From assembly GCF_001039355.2 (NCBI RefSeq), contig NW_019773659.1:245807-309806 (forward strand): DNA of 64,000 bases, read 5' to 3'. The DNA comes from Lingula anatina (Eukaryota > Brachiopoda > Lingulata > Lingulida > Lingulidae). Positions 1 to 11,500 of this stretch are shown one piece after another. The notes beneath the pieces were generated by a model. That model searched no databases and was not told the DNA's origin. It saw nothing but the letters and a program-made list of their open reading frames with translations. Made by a program: the position numbers and the translations under genes. How positions within the stretch are numbered: position 1 is the stretch's first letter; each line of letters begins with the position of its first letter.

Positions 1-149
1 AGATTACAGGCAATAGCTACCGTATTTTACACTATGTCTTGTAATTAAGTTACTACGGGAAGGTTGTCACATTACTAAAGATATTTAGGCAAGCATGGAG
101 TTAAGACGTGGGCATTATTTACATTCATTGACGTGCTCCTAGTACTTAC

Positions 150-217
150 ATCCTTGTGTCCTTCAGACTGATCAATCTCTTCATCTGAGCAAACTGTTTT
201 GTTTTCTTTGTCTTCCC
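150..217 (-). CDS. candidate internal exon of a gene extending off the left edge
   Basis: A 68-base minus-strand segment lies between a good acceptor (a T-rich tract ending TTACAG) and a consensus donor (GTAAGTACT). One frame reads as an acidic, lysine-rich peptide containing EDKENKT and SDEEIDQSEG. No family is recognisable. The rest of the gene would lie left of base 1 or in small exons I could not find. It could be a chance pairing of splice-like sites. The rest of 1-977 shows no gene that I can support; an N sits at 939. Confidence 0.3.
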
Positions 218-977
218 CTGTAAGAAACAATGGTCAATGGCAAAGGTAAGAAGAACAAATAAATGGTAAGTACAATAAATAAACGTTAGAAAAGAAAACT
301 GCTCAAGAGCATTTCACTCACCATTTTCTGTAAGTGCTCTTTCCAGTCTTTAATTATTAGAGAGTTAGCACACGAAAAGTAGCACGTGTAAAAGTATAAA
401 TATGCAAAAAATACAAATATAGATTTAAAATGATTTTCAAACAGTGATCCATTTGTATCCAAGATGAATGCAGTTTTATCTCTTTTATCATCATCGGAAA
501 TGATTCAGAATTAATGGTGTTCATTAAATACAGAATTATTATTTAACGTAATGAACGCTCTTTTGGTATTACACTTGCGGTGTGGTTGTCACTAGTACAC
601 GTGGGTTCCGTGTGGAGTTGTTTTGATGCGTACAGTTGCAGCAGGGAGTATAACTGGCCTATACTTCCATGGTTGCAGTAACCTGTGGGCCAGTAGTTAC
701 TAACTTGTAAGTCTATATTACTTATTATTGAGTACGGATGGTTTTGCACAGACTAAACATGTTCGACTTGTTTTTTTTTTCTAAAGACTAAATGATTTAC
801 TATTTTTAATGCAATCGTAATAACTATATGGAAAATGAGTAACATTAACTGCCACTATTTATACATTTATTGTTTTAAGATTGAGAGATCGGTGGAGTAA
901 CCAGAGTGAGGCGACTGGTAACGATCCTACAAACCATTNTATATATCATAGGACTAATAAGGATGGGCAAAACTTGA

Positions 978-3900
978 TATAGTCTATGGGCCAATGTAGA
1001 CCCCCCTCCCCCCCCTTAGTGATTTTCGTTCACTATGTTTTTCTGATAGCTTAGGTCCTAAGCTTTGATTTTCCGCCTGTTTGCCATTAAACTGGTGGTG
1101 GGTGTGTGTGCTACAGCCGTTGCCATGGTAACGTCTGAGATAAAAAGTTGAAATTTCTGAGACCAAAAAAATATTAAATTATTCAAATGTGTTAAGTGAA
1201 TGGAATTCAAAATCCTTTCAGATGTATAGTTTAAGAGCTGCACTATACTTTGTGATCCTCAAAATGTTCCAAGATGGCTGTAAATTCAAGATGGCGGCCA
1301 ATTTTTGCTAATTTTTGAGTAATTTCAATTATTTTTCATATTTGAGTCTTTATTCAATTATAAAGGAATAAGAATGTGGGATATGTTTTGATGCGCCGGA
1401 ATAGCATACAGTCTGTACTTGCTACCTACAGTATTTATTTTAGATGAAACCTTTTAATTTTGTTGTAAAATCCTGAAATCCAAAATGGTGGCCTAAATAT
1501 AAGTCTGCTGTCCCAACTGGAAAGATGCCAGATTTATCATCAAAGTGTCATTCTTTATTACTTTTAATAAACTGAATTCAAGCTTAGGACTTTTTAAAAC
1601 AATTTGCATTAATTCTGATTACATAAAGACTTTCAAAATTCAAAATGGCCGCCAATATGCTTATACACACTGGCTAAAACTGATATAATATATTCTTCCA
1701 ACAGAATATTAATTTTAATCATCTCCCACCAACTTAGTCCCATTAGTGATTTTTGTTTACTATTATTTTCTGGTAAGTTAGGCCCTAAGCTTTTATTTTT
1801 TGCTTGTTTGCCATTAAACTGGTGGTGGGTGTGAGTAACAGAGCTGTTGCCATGGTAATGTCTGGGGTGGAAAATTGATATTTTTGAGACCAAAAATAAA
1901 AATTAAATATTCCAAAAGCATATAAAATCATGGAATTCACAATTATACTAAATGTGTAAATTAAGAAGTGTTCTATACTTCACAATCATCAAAATGTCCC
2001 AAGATGGCAGCAAATTCAAGATGGCTGCCAATTATTGCTCATTTTCTAACAATTTTGGGAATTTTTTTATATTTGAGTTTTTATTCAATTATTAAGAAAT
2101 TGCAATGTGGCATGTGTTTTGATGTTCCATAATGGTTAAAAGCCTCTGCTGTCTGCCTAAAGTGCTTGTTGAAGATGTAACCTTTTAATTTGGATGTAAA
2201 ATCCTGAAATCCAAGGTGGCTGCCACAAAACGTGTCTTTTACATACGGCTGTCCTAACTGGAAAGATGCCACATTAATCATCCCAAATTACATTCTTTAT
2301 TACTTTTAGGTGTAATGAATATGGACCTAGGACCCTTTTCTATAAATTGTGTTAATTCAGATTGCATTATGACTTTCGAAATTAAAAATGGCCGCCAATT
2401 TGCTTACACATGAAATGATATAATACATTATTCCAATACAAAATAAATTTTAATAAACTCAAGATAGCTCAGCCCTATTAGCAATTTTTATTTACTATGA
2501 TCTTCTGATAGCTTGGGCCCTAAGTTCAAATATTCTGCTTGTTTGCCATGTAATAGGTGAAAGGTGTGACAGATTCAGCTGTTGCCATAGTAACACAGGG
2601 GTTTTAAAATTATAATTTCTGAGACCTTTAAATTGCCATGTATTTCAAATATATGAACTCGCTGTATTGTAAACAAAAAAAAATTAGACTTGGACCTCAG
2701 TTATCAACAAAATTATTTGAAAAAATTATCATAGATAAATTGCCAAAATGGCAGCCAATCCAAGATGATGATAGATTTATGTTAATTTTCTTCTTATTAC
2801 TGAAAGTAGCTTTTTGTAAACTTTGAAAGCAGCATTGGAATTGAAAAATGTTAGGTTTTTGGATATGCTGATATGAACAGAATTGCATAATTACTGTTTA
2901 CAGTGATTGTTACTCCTATATCCTCTTTTTAAGTGTAATAAAACCTGAAACCCATGGTGACCATCACAAAACAGGGTTCATACATATTGCTGTGCTGACC
3001 GAATATATATTACATTTTCGTTTCAAAATGCCTCTTTTGCTCTTTCTGATAAACTGAATTAACCTATTAGGATATTATCTAAATATAAATCATTTCTATT
3101 CATTTTCAGTCAAATTATATTTACTTGGCTATTCCAAAATTCACCATGGCCACAAATGGCCATGACAGTGCAGGTATGAATTTTGCTGCAATAATATTAA
3201 ACAGTGCAGCAAACAAATAATTCTAAAATTTGTGCAGTTAATATAATCAAATATGCCCTTTCTACACTGCTTTCACGGAAACACTTGTCCATATTTAGTT
3301 AAATATTTAGGATTAAGGCTTTTTGGAAATGGATGAAATGTCTTGCTGTAGTCTTTTTTCATGAAGAATGTTCACTGGAAAGCCAATTAAAATTTGCTGT
3401 TACCTCTGAAACTGAGTTTTTGTTACAATCTAAGATGGTGTTCATCTATATGAATAAATGGAATAAAACATTTACATGTACCGGTATATGCCATAACTCA
3501 GCTTCAAACTGCTAGAGAGGTAATATTATATCCACGTTTTGGAAAAATCAATATATCCACTAACTTCAACTGAATATATAATTAAATTTTTTATAACATT
3601 TTACTTAAAATATAATTGTATAGAAATGCAAAATCGCCATCTATATTTGCAAACTAGTTGCCTTTCACTCAAAATCAGACTATTTTGTGTCATTCAACTT
3701 GCCCAATAGATGGTAAGAGATGATCAAATAATTTCAGCCATCTACCGCACGCTAATTTAAATACTTGTAGACCATACTGAGTTATTACTAATGTTCACGA
3801 TCTTGGCTTCATATTATTCAAATTCAATACATCAAAAGGTAACAAGAAATACAAAAGAATAAAAGAATAAATACAGATAGAAAGAAGGCAATTTAGGAGA

Positions 3901-5594
3901 ACAATATACAATATTAGAAGTTTAATAGGACAGCAATATATACCAAAGTAAATCACCCAGGATTTGTTGGGGTCATTTTGGATTTCAAGTTTTTTTTTTT
4001 TTTTTTTAAAATGATAATTATAGGAATAACAAACACTATAAGCCGTAAGTAAAGACTAAATACCATATGGAAATCAAAATACTTAACATTTCTCGATCCC
4101 ATTAAATTTTCAACGTTAGTTACTTACAGTAGAAACAGGTTTAGAAATCAGCTTAAACCAGCTGCAATTTTGATATTGCTGCCATCTTGAAAAATATCAC
4201 ATCATCTTGGATGTTCAAAGAATGTTTTGCCATCATACCATGAATACAGATGTCTTCTTAAGTTTACATTATTGTTGAAGTTAATATATTTGAAATGTAT
4301 GAAATTTTCTTAGTCTCAGAAATGTCAATTTCGAACCCCTGTGTTAGTATGGCAATGGCTGGGATAATTGAATAGAAAACAAGCAGAAAATGGGTTCCTA
4401 GGATGTAAGCAATATATAATAGTAAATAAAAGTCGCTTAAAGGGGATTCCGGTTAATAAAATCAATCTATGTAACATTCTTTTGGAATATAATTTTATAT
4501 CAATTTTTTAGCAAGAGTGTATCATACTGACCATAAATATATAGTCCCCTATACTCATTGACAGCCATTTCTTTCAAATGCGACAGAATACATTAGTATT
4601 TCAACTCAAAAGTATTCTTTCCCATGTCAAATGTGAGTGATTAGCATGTACATGAAACTTTGTGTGATTTCTTAGGTCAAATGTGAGTGACTTGCATTTA
4701 TTGGGGGGTATTATAGGTCTTTTATCTAGTCTAGGTTATTGTTGACCATTTGATCTTTCTTTTTTTAATCATTTTACATGACCACACATCTAGTATTGAT
4801 CAGCACTATTAAAACATAAGTATTCATCCAAACTTAAGATAAAATTAGGAATATTGCTGTCATATTTTAGTCTACTGGTTACAAAGATGTAAATTCACGG
4901 TCATTGGCGGCCATTTTGAATTTTGAAAGCCATACTGTAATCCAAATTAAGTCAAGTAATTGAAAAGGGTTCTGTTTTTATATTCAGTGCACCAAAAGTA
5001 ATGAAGAACTTAATTTGGGATGATAAATCTGTCATATTTCCAGACAGGACAGCTACATGTAAAAGACTTGTTTTGTGGCAGCCATGTTGGATTTCAGGAT
5101 TTTTCATCTAAATAAAAAGATTGCACCTTGAACAAACACTACAAGCAGAAAGTAGAGATTCCATGCTGCACTGGTGCATCAAAATATCCCAGATATTGCA
5201 ATTCTTTAATAATTAAATAAGAATTAAAAAATTAAAAATTATCAAAATTTCTGAAAAAACAGCAAAAATTGGCCGCCATCTTGGATTTGACACCATCTTG
5301 GAAAATTTGTTCATCGTTAGGTATAGTGCACATCTTAGACTACATGTCTAGAACAATTTTGAATTCTATTTAGTTTATGTATTTGAAATATTTTATATTT
5401 TGTTGGGCTCAGAAATGTCAATTTTTAACCCGTGTGTTACCATGGCAACGGCTGTAGCACACACACCCACCACCAGTTTAATGGCAAACAAGCAGAAAAT
5501 AAAAGCTAAGGACCTAAGCTATCAGAAAAACATAGTGAACGAAAATCACTAAGGGGGGGGGAGGGTTTCGGTATTTGGCCCACGGACTAATAAG
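978..5594. repeat. large inverted-repeat element made of ~0.7 kb units
   Basis: Both ends carry the same sequence in opposite orientation: TAGTCTATGGGCCA near 978 and, on the minus strand from 5594, TAGTCCGTGGGCCA. Each is followed by a C-run, TTAGTGATTTTCGTTCACTA and GTTGCCATGGTAAC. Homology extends inward about 680 bp per side (978-1660 against 4905-5594). Inside, the left half repeats the unit about every 730 bp (GTTTGCCATTAAACTGG near 1079 and 1809, a decayed copy near 2538). The right half has a second decayed inverted unit near 4140-4440. Units carry AAGATGGCGGCCAA-type words. No transposase-like frame is visible, so it looks non-autonomous. Confidence 0.75.
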
Positions 5595-5654
5595 CAAACA
5601 CAAATTCACCCTGGTAGTAGATGAAAAGCCATGGATGTGCAGTTGTTATTCCAG

Positions 5655-5971
5655 TAGTATTCCTATGGCCAGTGACGGCCATCTTGGGTTTTCTCAAAAT
5701 GATCAAATATGCACATTTATTACCTGCTTGATATGTATCACAGTGTAATAATAATGTGTGAAACACTAAAAAAATAAACTGAATTTGATAGTGAATAAGC
5801 TGGCATTAGTTCCAACCCTTTGTAATACTAGAAGTATTCCTATTACATATGACGGCCATCTTGGATTTTCTCAAAATGCCCAACAATACTGTTAGTTACT
5901 CACCACATACATATTGTGTGTGTAGAAAGGATGTGGAAAACACTCAGAAACCAGCTTAATTTGATAGTGAA
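5655..5971. repeat. two tandem copies of a ~183-bp repeat next to the inverted element
   Basis: GACGGCCATCTTGG followed by TTTTCTCAAAATG occurs near 5668 and again near 5851. The sequence between is similar down to AATTTGATAGTGAA, which ends each copy. The second copy stops at the N at 5972. It shares the GGCCATCTTGG word with the units of the larger inverted element and may be a related subunit. Confidence 0.6.
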
Positions 5972-5972
5972 N

Positions 5973-8260
5973 TTCTTTTTATGGAAGTTATGCTGTTTTT
6001 ATGAAATGGTCATTTTTCATATACATGTATTGGTATTTTCAGTGTGGGACTTGGAACTCACATGGGCATGAAGCCATATTGTTTCTGGATGACCATGTTA
6101 CTTGAAGTAGATAATTTAAATTTGATGATTTTCCACTTAATCATTAAATCATACATAATATTGCATCAAGATTAACAAAAAACTGTTTTGTGCACTGCCA
6201 TCGTGAATGCATAGAAAGGCAAACTGTGTTTTTTGTTTTGTAATTTACAAGAATGATTCGTTGAATTGACATTCATTTAGACAAATAAAACATTGAAAAG
6301 GAATTGCTGTTTTTATCCAAAAATTGCTATACCGTGTTAAAACCAGTATTTACCATTGTTTAATGTAGTTTTGAAAATGAGTGACCAAAAATTCATTATT
6401 TTGAAAAATATTTTTTATTTTTTTCCCCCCTCCGACCTCTGACAAAAATAAAAATCGTTCGAGAAACAGGTAATTTAAAAGAAACTGCCTAACACAAAGT
6501 ACTTGGTTTTGCTGGGGATGCTTTTCGGTCCCGCACTCCTTTATCAAAATAGTTTCGCGACTTTTCTCTGGTCCGCCCGGCGCCCTCTGGTTATAAACAT
6601 CTCAGATGGAGATCACTACACTAACTGTATATGTCTCTGTCGCTTTTGGTGACAAATGTCCTTCTTGTCATTCCTTCTTCAGTATATAGCCGACACTTTC
6701 CGTATGCATCCTGTCAATCTTTTACCTGATAATATTCAGGGATCTTAGTCAATAACTTTTATGATGATTGTGCAATTTAAAATTTGGGAATTTAAAAATA
6801 TTTAACAAAAAATGTTTATTAGCTTGGTGGTTGTTCATATATGATAATTATAAAAACTAAAAAAAAACAAGCTGGAATATTTTCATACCGTTGACTCATG
6901 GCCAACCTTGAGGTAGGCCTTCATCAGACTGATGTGAGTAGATGTTATAACTCACTGACCACTTAGTGGTGTAGCGCCCAGGACACAAATGTTTTGTTCA
7001 AATTAATATTTATGTTACGTTATTTTATCAGTTTATTCATTTGCCAAGAACATGGACGCTTACACCATGAACGATTCTTCAAGGTGATAACTGATAGAAA
7101 GTTCTTATATCAGCATCATGGTTCTGACACTTAATTGTCTCACAGTCAGAATAAAGTGTTTAGCCCTCAGTATTTGTTGTTTCTGTTGTTTTTATAGTGT
7201 ATAGCGCGAGTGTCACGGCATTAAATATTACGTAACAGCGGTTTAAAACATAAACTATACTGATGTTAAATACGGTGATATAACAGTATGTATCCTTGCT
7301 TTGTTAATTGCATTAGTCCTTTGATATTTAAAGTGAGCGTTTTGTACTAACCCATTGTTAGGCATATTGTTATATCTGATATGTCAGAAAAGATTAACTA
7401 GTAACTGCACTCTTTCAAAATAATGGTTTTATATAACCTGTATTTCTCTTTGATTTCTACAGAGGTAAAGAAGGTAAAGGAATGTCCATTAAATTGAAAG
7501 GACACCACCAAATGTCGCCAAATTTACACACAATTATCATTAGAATATGCTCGATATAGGTTCCATGCCTAACAGCGTGTGTCTACCTGTGCAGCGGTTG
7601 CAAAAAAAATCAACTGTCAAGCAATTTAATGGCTCTTAAGGGCTGAATGTTTCCCGGCAATGCCAACAAAATGTAGATATTATACGTTAATTATATCCTT
7701 AAAATTCAGTTCATTTTAGGAAATACAACTAAAGGACTTATTTTCAGCAATAAAACACATGCGTGTTGTCTCAGTCTCTACGGTCCTTTTCTGTTGAGCT
7801 ATACACTTTTCTATTCCTGGTCTGAACACGTAATTACGCTGTCGGGGGTTTAACCCCCCCCCCTCCCCATACCACAAGCCCCATTGTACCAAGCAAATTT
7901 AATCCAATAAACTTGCTGTATAGAGCGCAGGGGCTCCGTTAAGGATATTGCATCCCTTTGCCAAAACACCTTATTTACAACCTTACAAACATTATTTTGG
8001 ATAACAGATAAATCTTTAGTGTTCAGTGACTACGTTAATTAACATTTTCGCGTATGGCATCTTACTGGTGACGTCATAATTACGATTTTGGGGTAAAAAT
8101 AAGAAAACCGGTTTCTCAATTTTCACCTCTACCTAAGCACCAACGAATACCGTTTGAATGCCAAATTAATGAGACTATTCATTATTCTAAAACCTTGTCA
8201 CCGATTTTTCTTAAAATTCTCAGTTCAGATTTTATCGTTAATAAAGCAAAACTGCCTTTG
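5973..8260. other. intergenic, no gene recognised
   Basis: About 2.3 kb with only short chance frames. The minus strand of about 6880-6950 holds a decayed hammerhead-like segment, CTGATGAAGGCC followed by a GGCC strand, without the required GAAA. A C-run lies near 7853-7865. No splice-bounded exon with recognisable protein similarity was seen. Confidence 0.5.
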
Positions 8261-8266
8261 TTTAAT
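8261..8266 (-). terminator. candidate poly(A) signal of gene A
   Basis: Minus-strand ATTAAA about 310 bases past the stop of gene A. No closer AATAAA was noticed. The paralogues have AATAAA at similar distances (about 180-225 bases). Confidence 0.35.
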
Positions 8267-8578
8267 GAAAATCTGCAATTATGGGCTCATAAATTTATAA
8301 CAAATACATTTAAACCAAAATGACGGCAAGAGATTGTGACCCATACAATTGTTGTAAACTATGCCAATTTTGGTGATACAATCATGTTCAGGGATAAAGT
8401 TACGCCCCATTACGATTACTGCAGGAAGAACCTCATTTTCAGTATCGATGACAAAAAAGGATTACAACATACCTCAAGGCGATCTCTCTTTCTTAACTGT
8501 CTTTCAGACTGGTACCGCACAGAAAAGTGTACCACTCGAGATGAAAAGGGTATTAAACTCTGTCAATATTTTAACCAA

Positions 8579-11500
8579 TCAATCAGACCTGACGTCGCAG
8601 TTTTTACCTGCGTAGCCAGGGTCACAGTCACATTTATAACCGTTAACCAAATCAATACATATCCCATACCAGCATGGCCAGCTGTCGCATTCGTTGACTT
8701 CATTCTCACACTTCATCCCGATGAACCCCGCCTTGCAGCGACACACATGACCGTCACTGGGACTGTAGTCACATATACCTCCGTTCTGACACAGGCATCG
8801 CTCACAGTGGGCCCCGGTCCACAACTTTGGACACGTGCACTGGAATGTTCCATCGAGTCGTGTGGTACAGCGTCCGCCGTGAAGACAGGGAGAACTGGCG
8901 CAAGGGTCTACACGGGTTTGGCAGTGGGTTCCTGTGTGGGTGGCCGGACAGGTGCAGTTGTATCCCCCAAGCTTCTGTTCGCAAGTGGACCCATGCTGAC
9001 ATGGGTTGGGCTGACAGAAATCGATTAGGTTCTCACAATACTTGCCAGAGTGAAATGGAGGGCATATACATTGGAAGTCACCAAGCTGTTTTTTAAATGT
9101 ACCGGTAGCGCCATAATCAGTCTCCTTGCATTGCGCGCCGTTTTTGCAGGGATTTACAGAACATGGCGTTGTTGTAGATGTACTTCCTGTGAAAAAGACA
9201 AATTGATCCCAGTCAGGGCATGCTTACAAATCATCCTATAATTAAAAGACGAGTGTCTATTTTAACTCATAAAACGAGGAACTATAGTAATTATAAATTG
9301 CTGTCAATGTTCTAAATTCATATTTGTTATTTTTTCGCCAATATTTCCCCAGCTGTCTCTTTAAATCCTGTAAACACGAAATGACTTTTATAACACATCC
9401 CGGATAAGTGTGGTAAATTTACTCTCTTAAAACCCTCTTAAAGTGTATTTAGAAGGCACATGCCACATGTACATACACGTGAGAAACAAACTTGTGTGTA
9501 ATACATGTGGCAAAACAGTACTAGTACAAGGTATTATGGGCCATTGTGCCCTATTATCTAATTGTGTTTCCATATTTTTTTTATGATTTCTGAGGGTACA
9601 CAGCACCTTTGGGTATTTCTACGTTTTATTCCAAAATACTGACCACGAGTTTGCTTCCTGTCGAATTGACAACTTGTAAAATTGTGACTGTGGACAGTGG
9701 ACTACTAGCTTGCGTCTTGCCCAAATGCTACGTTTTTTAAAGAAATAATGTTTAAATGGAAATATGAACTGTACCTTGCGTATATTCGTCCCTATATCCT
9801 TATTTCTGACACAGTTATACACATTATCACCTATTATTAATAAAATTTAACTTACCTATAGGTATGTCCAGCCTTTATTCCCGGCCTGTCCAAACGTAGA
9901 GGATGTTTTGAATCATGCAAAAATGTTACTAAAATGGCTGCTAAGGATAGCACTATCAGCCCATATTATGCCAATATAAACCATTTATCAGTGCGATATT
10001 GATAAATACCTAACAATTATGAGCTCCAGTATATTCAGTCCCCATGTTGTTTTCTATCACTTACCATTGGGTCGAATGCATCTATAGCCCCCGTTAAAAG
10101 GTTGACACATCATTGGTTGTGCTGGTTCTTTTTCTGGGCATGGGTTCGGATCACAAGGATCTTGAAAACATTAGAAATACACGTGATGCCAAATGTTTCA
10201 TTATTTACAGGGTATATATACATGTACTAGCTCATTACCATAGAGATGATGAGAAAATAGTTGTCTAATACTAATTGAAACGGAGACCCCGTCGACCCAA
10301 CCTTAACGCAATATCTTCGGGTCAACTGATGTTGAGTTGTTACCAATGACGCGTGGTGACGTTCTGCCCTTGACTTTGTAGAAGACCCTGTCATAAGGTC
10401 GAAACGTCTTCATCTCAATTTCAACGTAAGATTTAAGTTTTGTTTTCTCATTAACGCTGTATAATCTAACTTGATAATTTAAGTTCTCACTTTCAATTCA
10501 TTTCCAGTTTCATTATTTTTTCAAAGTTAGAACAAATCAGATGGTTACTTTAAATAATGTACATGTCTTACATATTCAATGACTTATCCAGCTAGCTTAA
10601 AATTCTACTTGGTACTAAAAGTAGGTAAATGTCTATTTTAGACAAATAATTTTATCCAATTTTAAGATGTACGTATACTCCTTTAGCCAATGCATTTATA
10701 CCCACCTTTTGTCGCCTTTGTAACCGTCGTGGTGGGCAGAGTCGTGATGGTACTGGTAGTTAGTAATACTCCACACGTGTCTCCACTGTAACCAACAGGA
10801 CAAATACAGGCGTATCCGTCCACCTTATCCACGCATGTACCATCATTTAAGCACGGGTTGGAGGAACATTCATCAATGTCTATCAGGCAGGTTGGTCCCG
10901 TATATCCAGCCGGACAGAGACAAGTAAAACTATCAATTCCGTCGAGACACAGTCCTTTGCTGCAGGGGTTAGACGCACATTTATTGACGTTTGTCTGACA
11001 GTTAGTCCCTGTATAACCAACTGGGCAGTTGCACGTGTACCCGTTTACACCATCCAGACAGGTACCCCCGCTACCACATGGATTAGATGAACATTCATCG
11101 ACATTGGTTTCACAATGCAAACCAATATATCCCGCTAAACAATTGCATTTGTACCTATCAATATCGTCGGTGCAAGTTGCGCCGTTCTTACAAGGGTTGG
11201 AGGCACATTCGTTTATGTTGATTTCGCATGTTGGACCAGCAAAACCAGAGACACACATACAAGTGAGACTGTTTATACCATCGAAACAAAGACCATTCTT
11301 ACACGGATTAGAGGCACACTCATAGATATCAGTCTCGCAGTTTGATCCAGTAAAACCGGACGGGCAATTGCAGATGTATTTATTGATTGCATCTTTGCAA
11401 CTGCCGCCATTTTGGCAAGGGTTTGATTTGCACTCATCAACGTTAGTTTCACAGATAAGGCCGGCAAATCCAGGTTTGCATCCACATGTAAATCCATTCA

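Noticed and set aside
6880-6950. Possible hammerhead ribozyme (CTGATGAAGGCC on the minus strand)
   Set aside because: The GAAA core is absent after the second stem strand (GGCCATGAGTC) and no closing stem I is clear; at best a decayed copy.
8336-9028. Long plus-strand ORF opposite the last exon of gene A; similar ones at 25474-26166, 26367-26828 and 21738-22250
   Set aside because: They are antisense readings of the EGF terminal exons, recur wherever that exon recurs, and have no domain. The minus-strand reading has conserved cysteines and splice sites.
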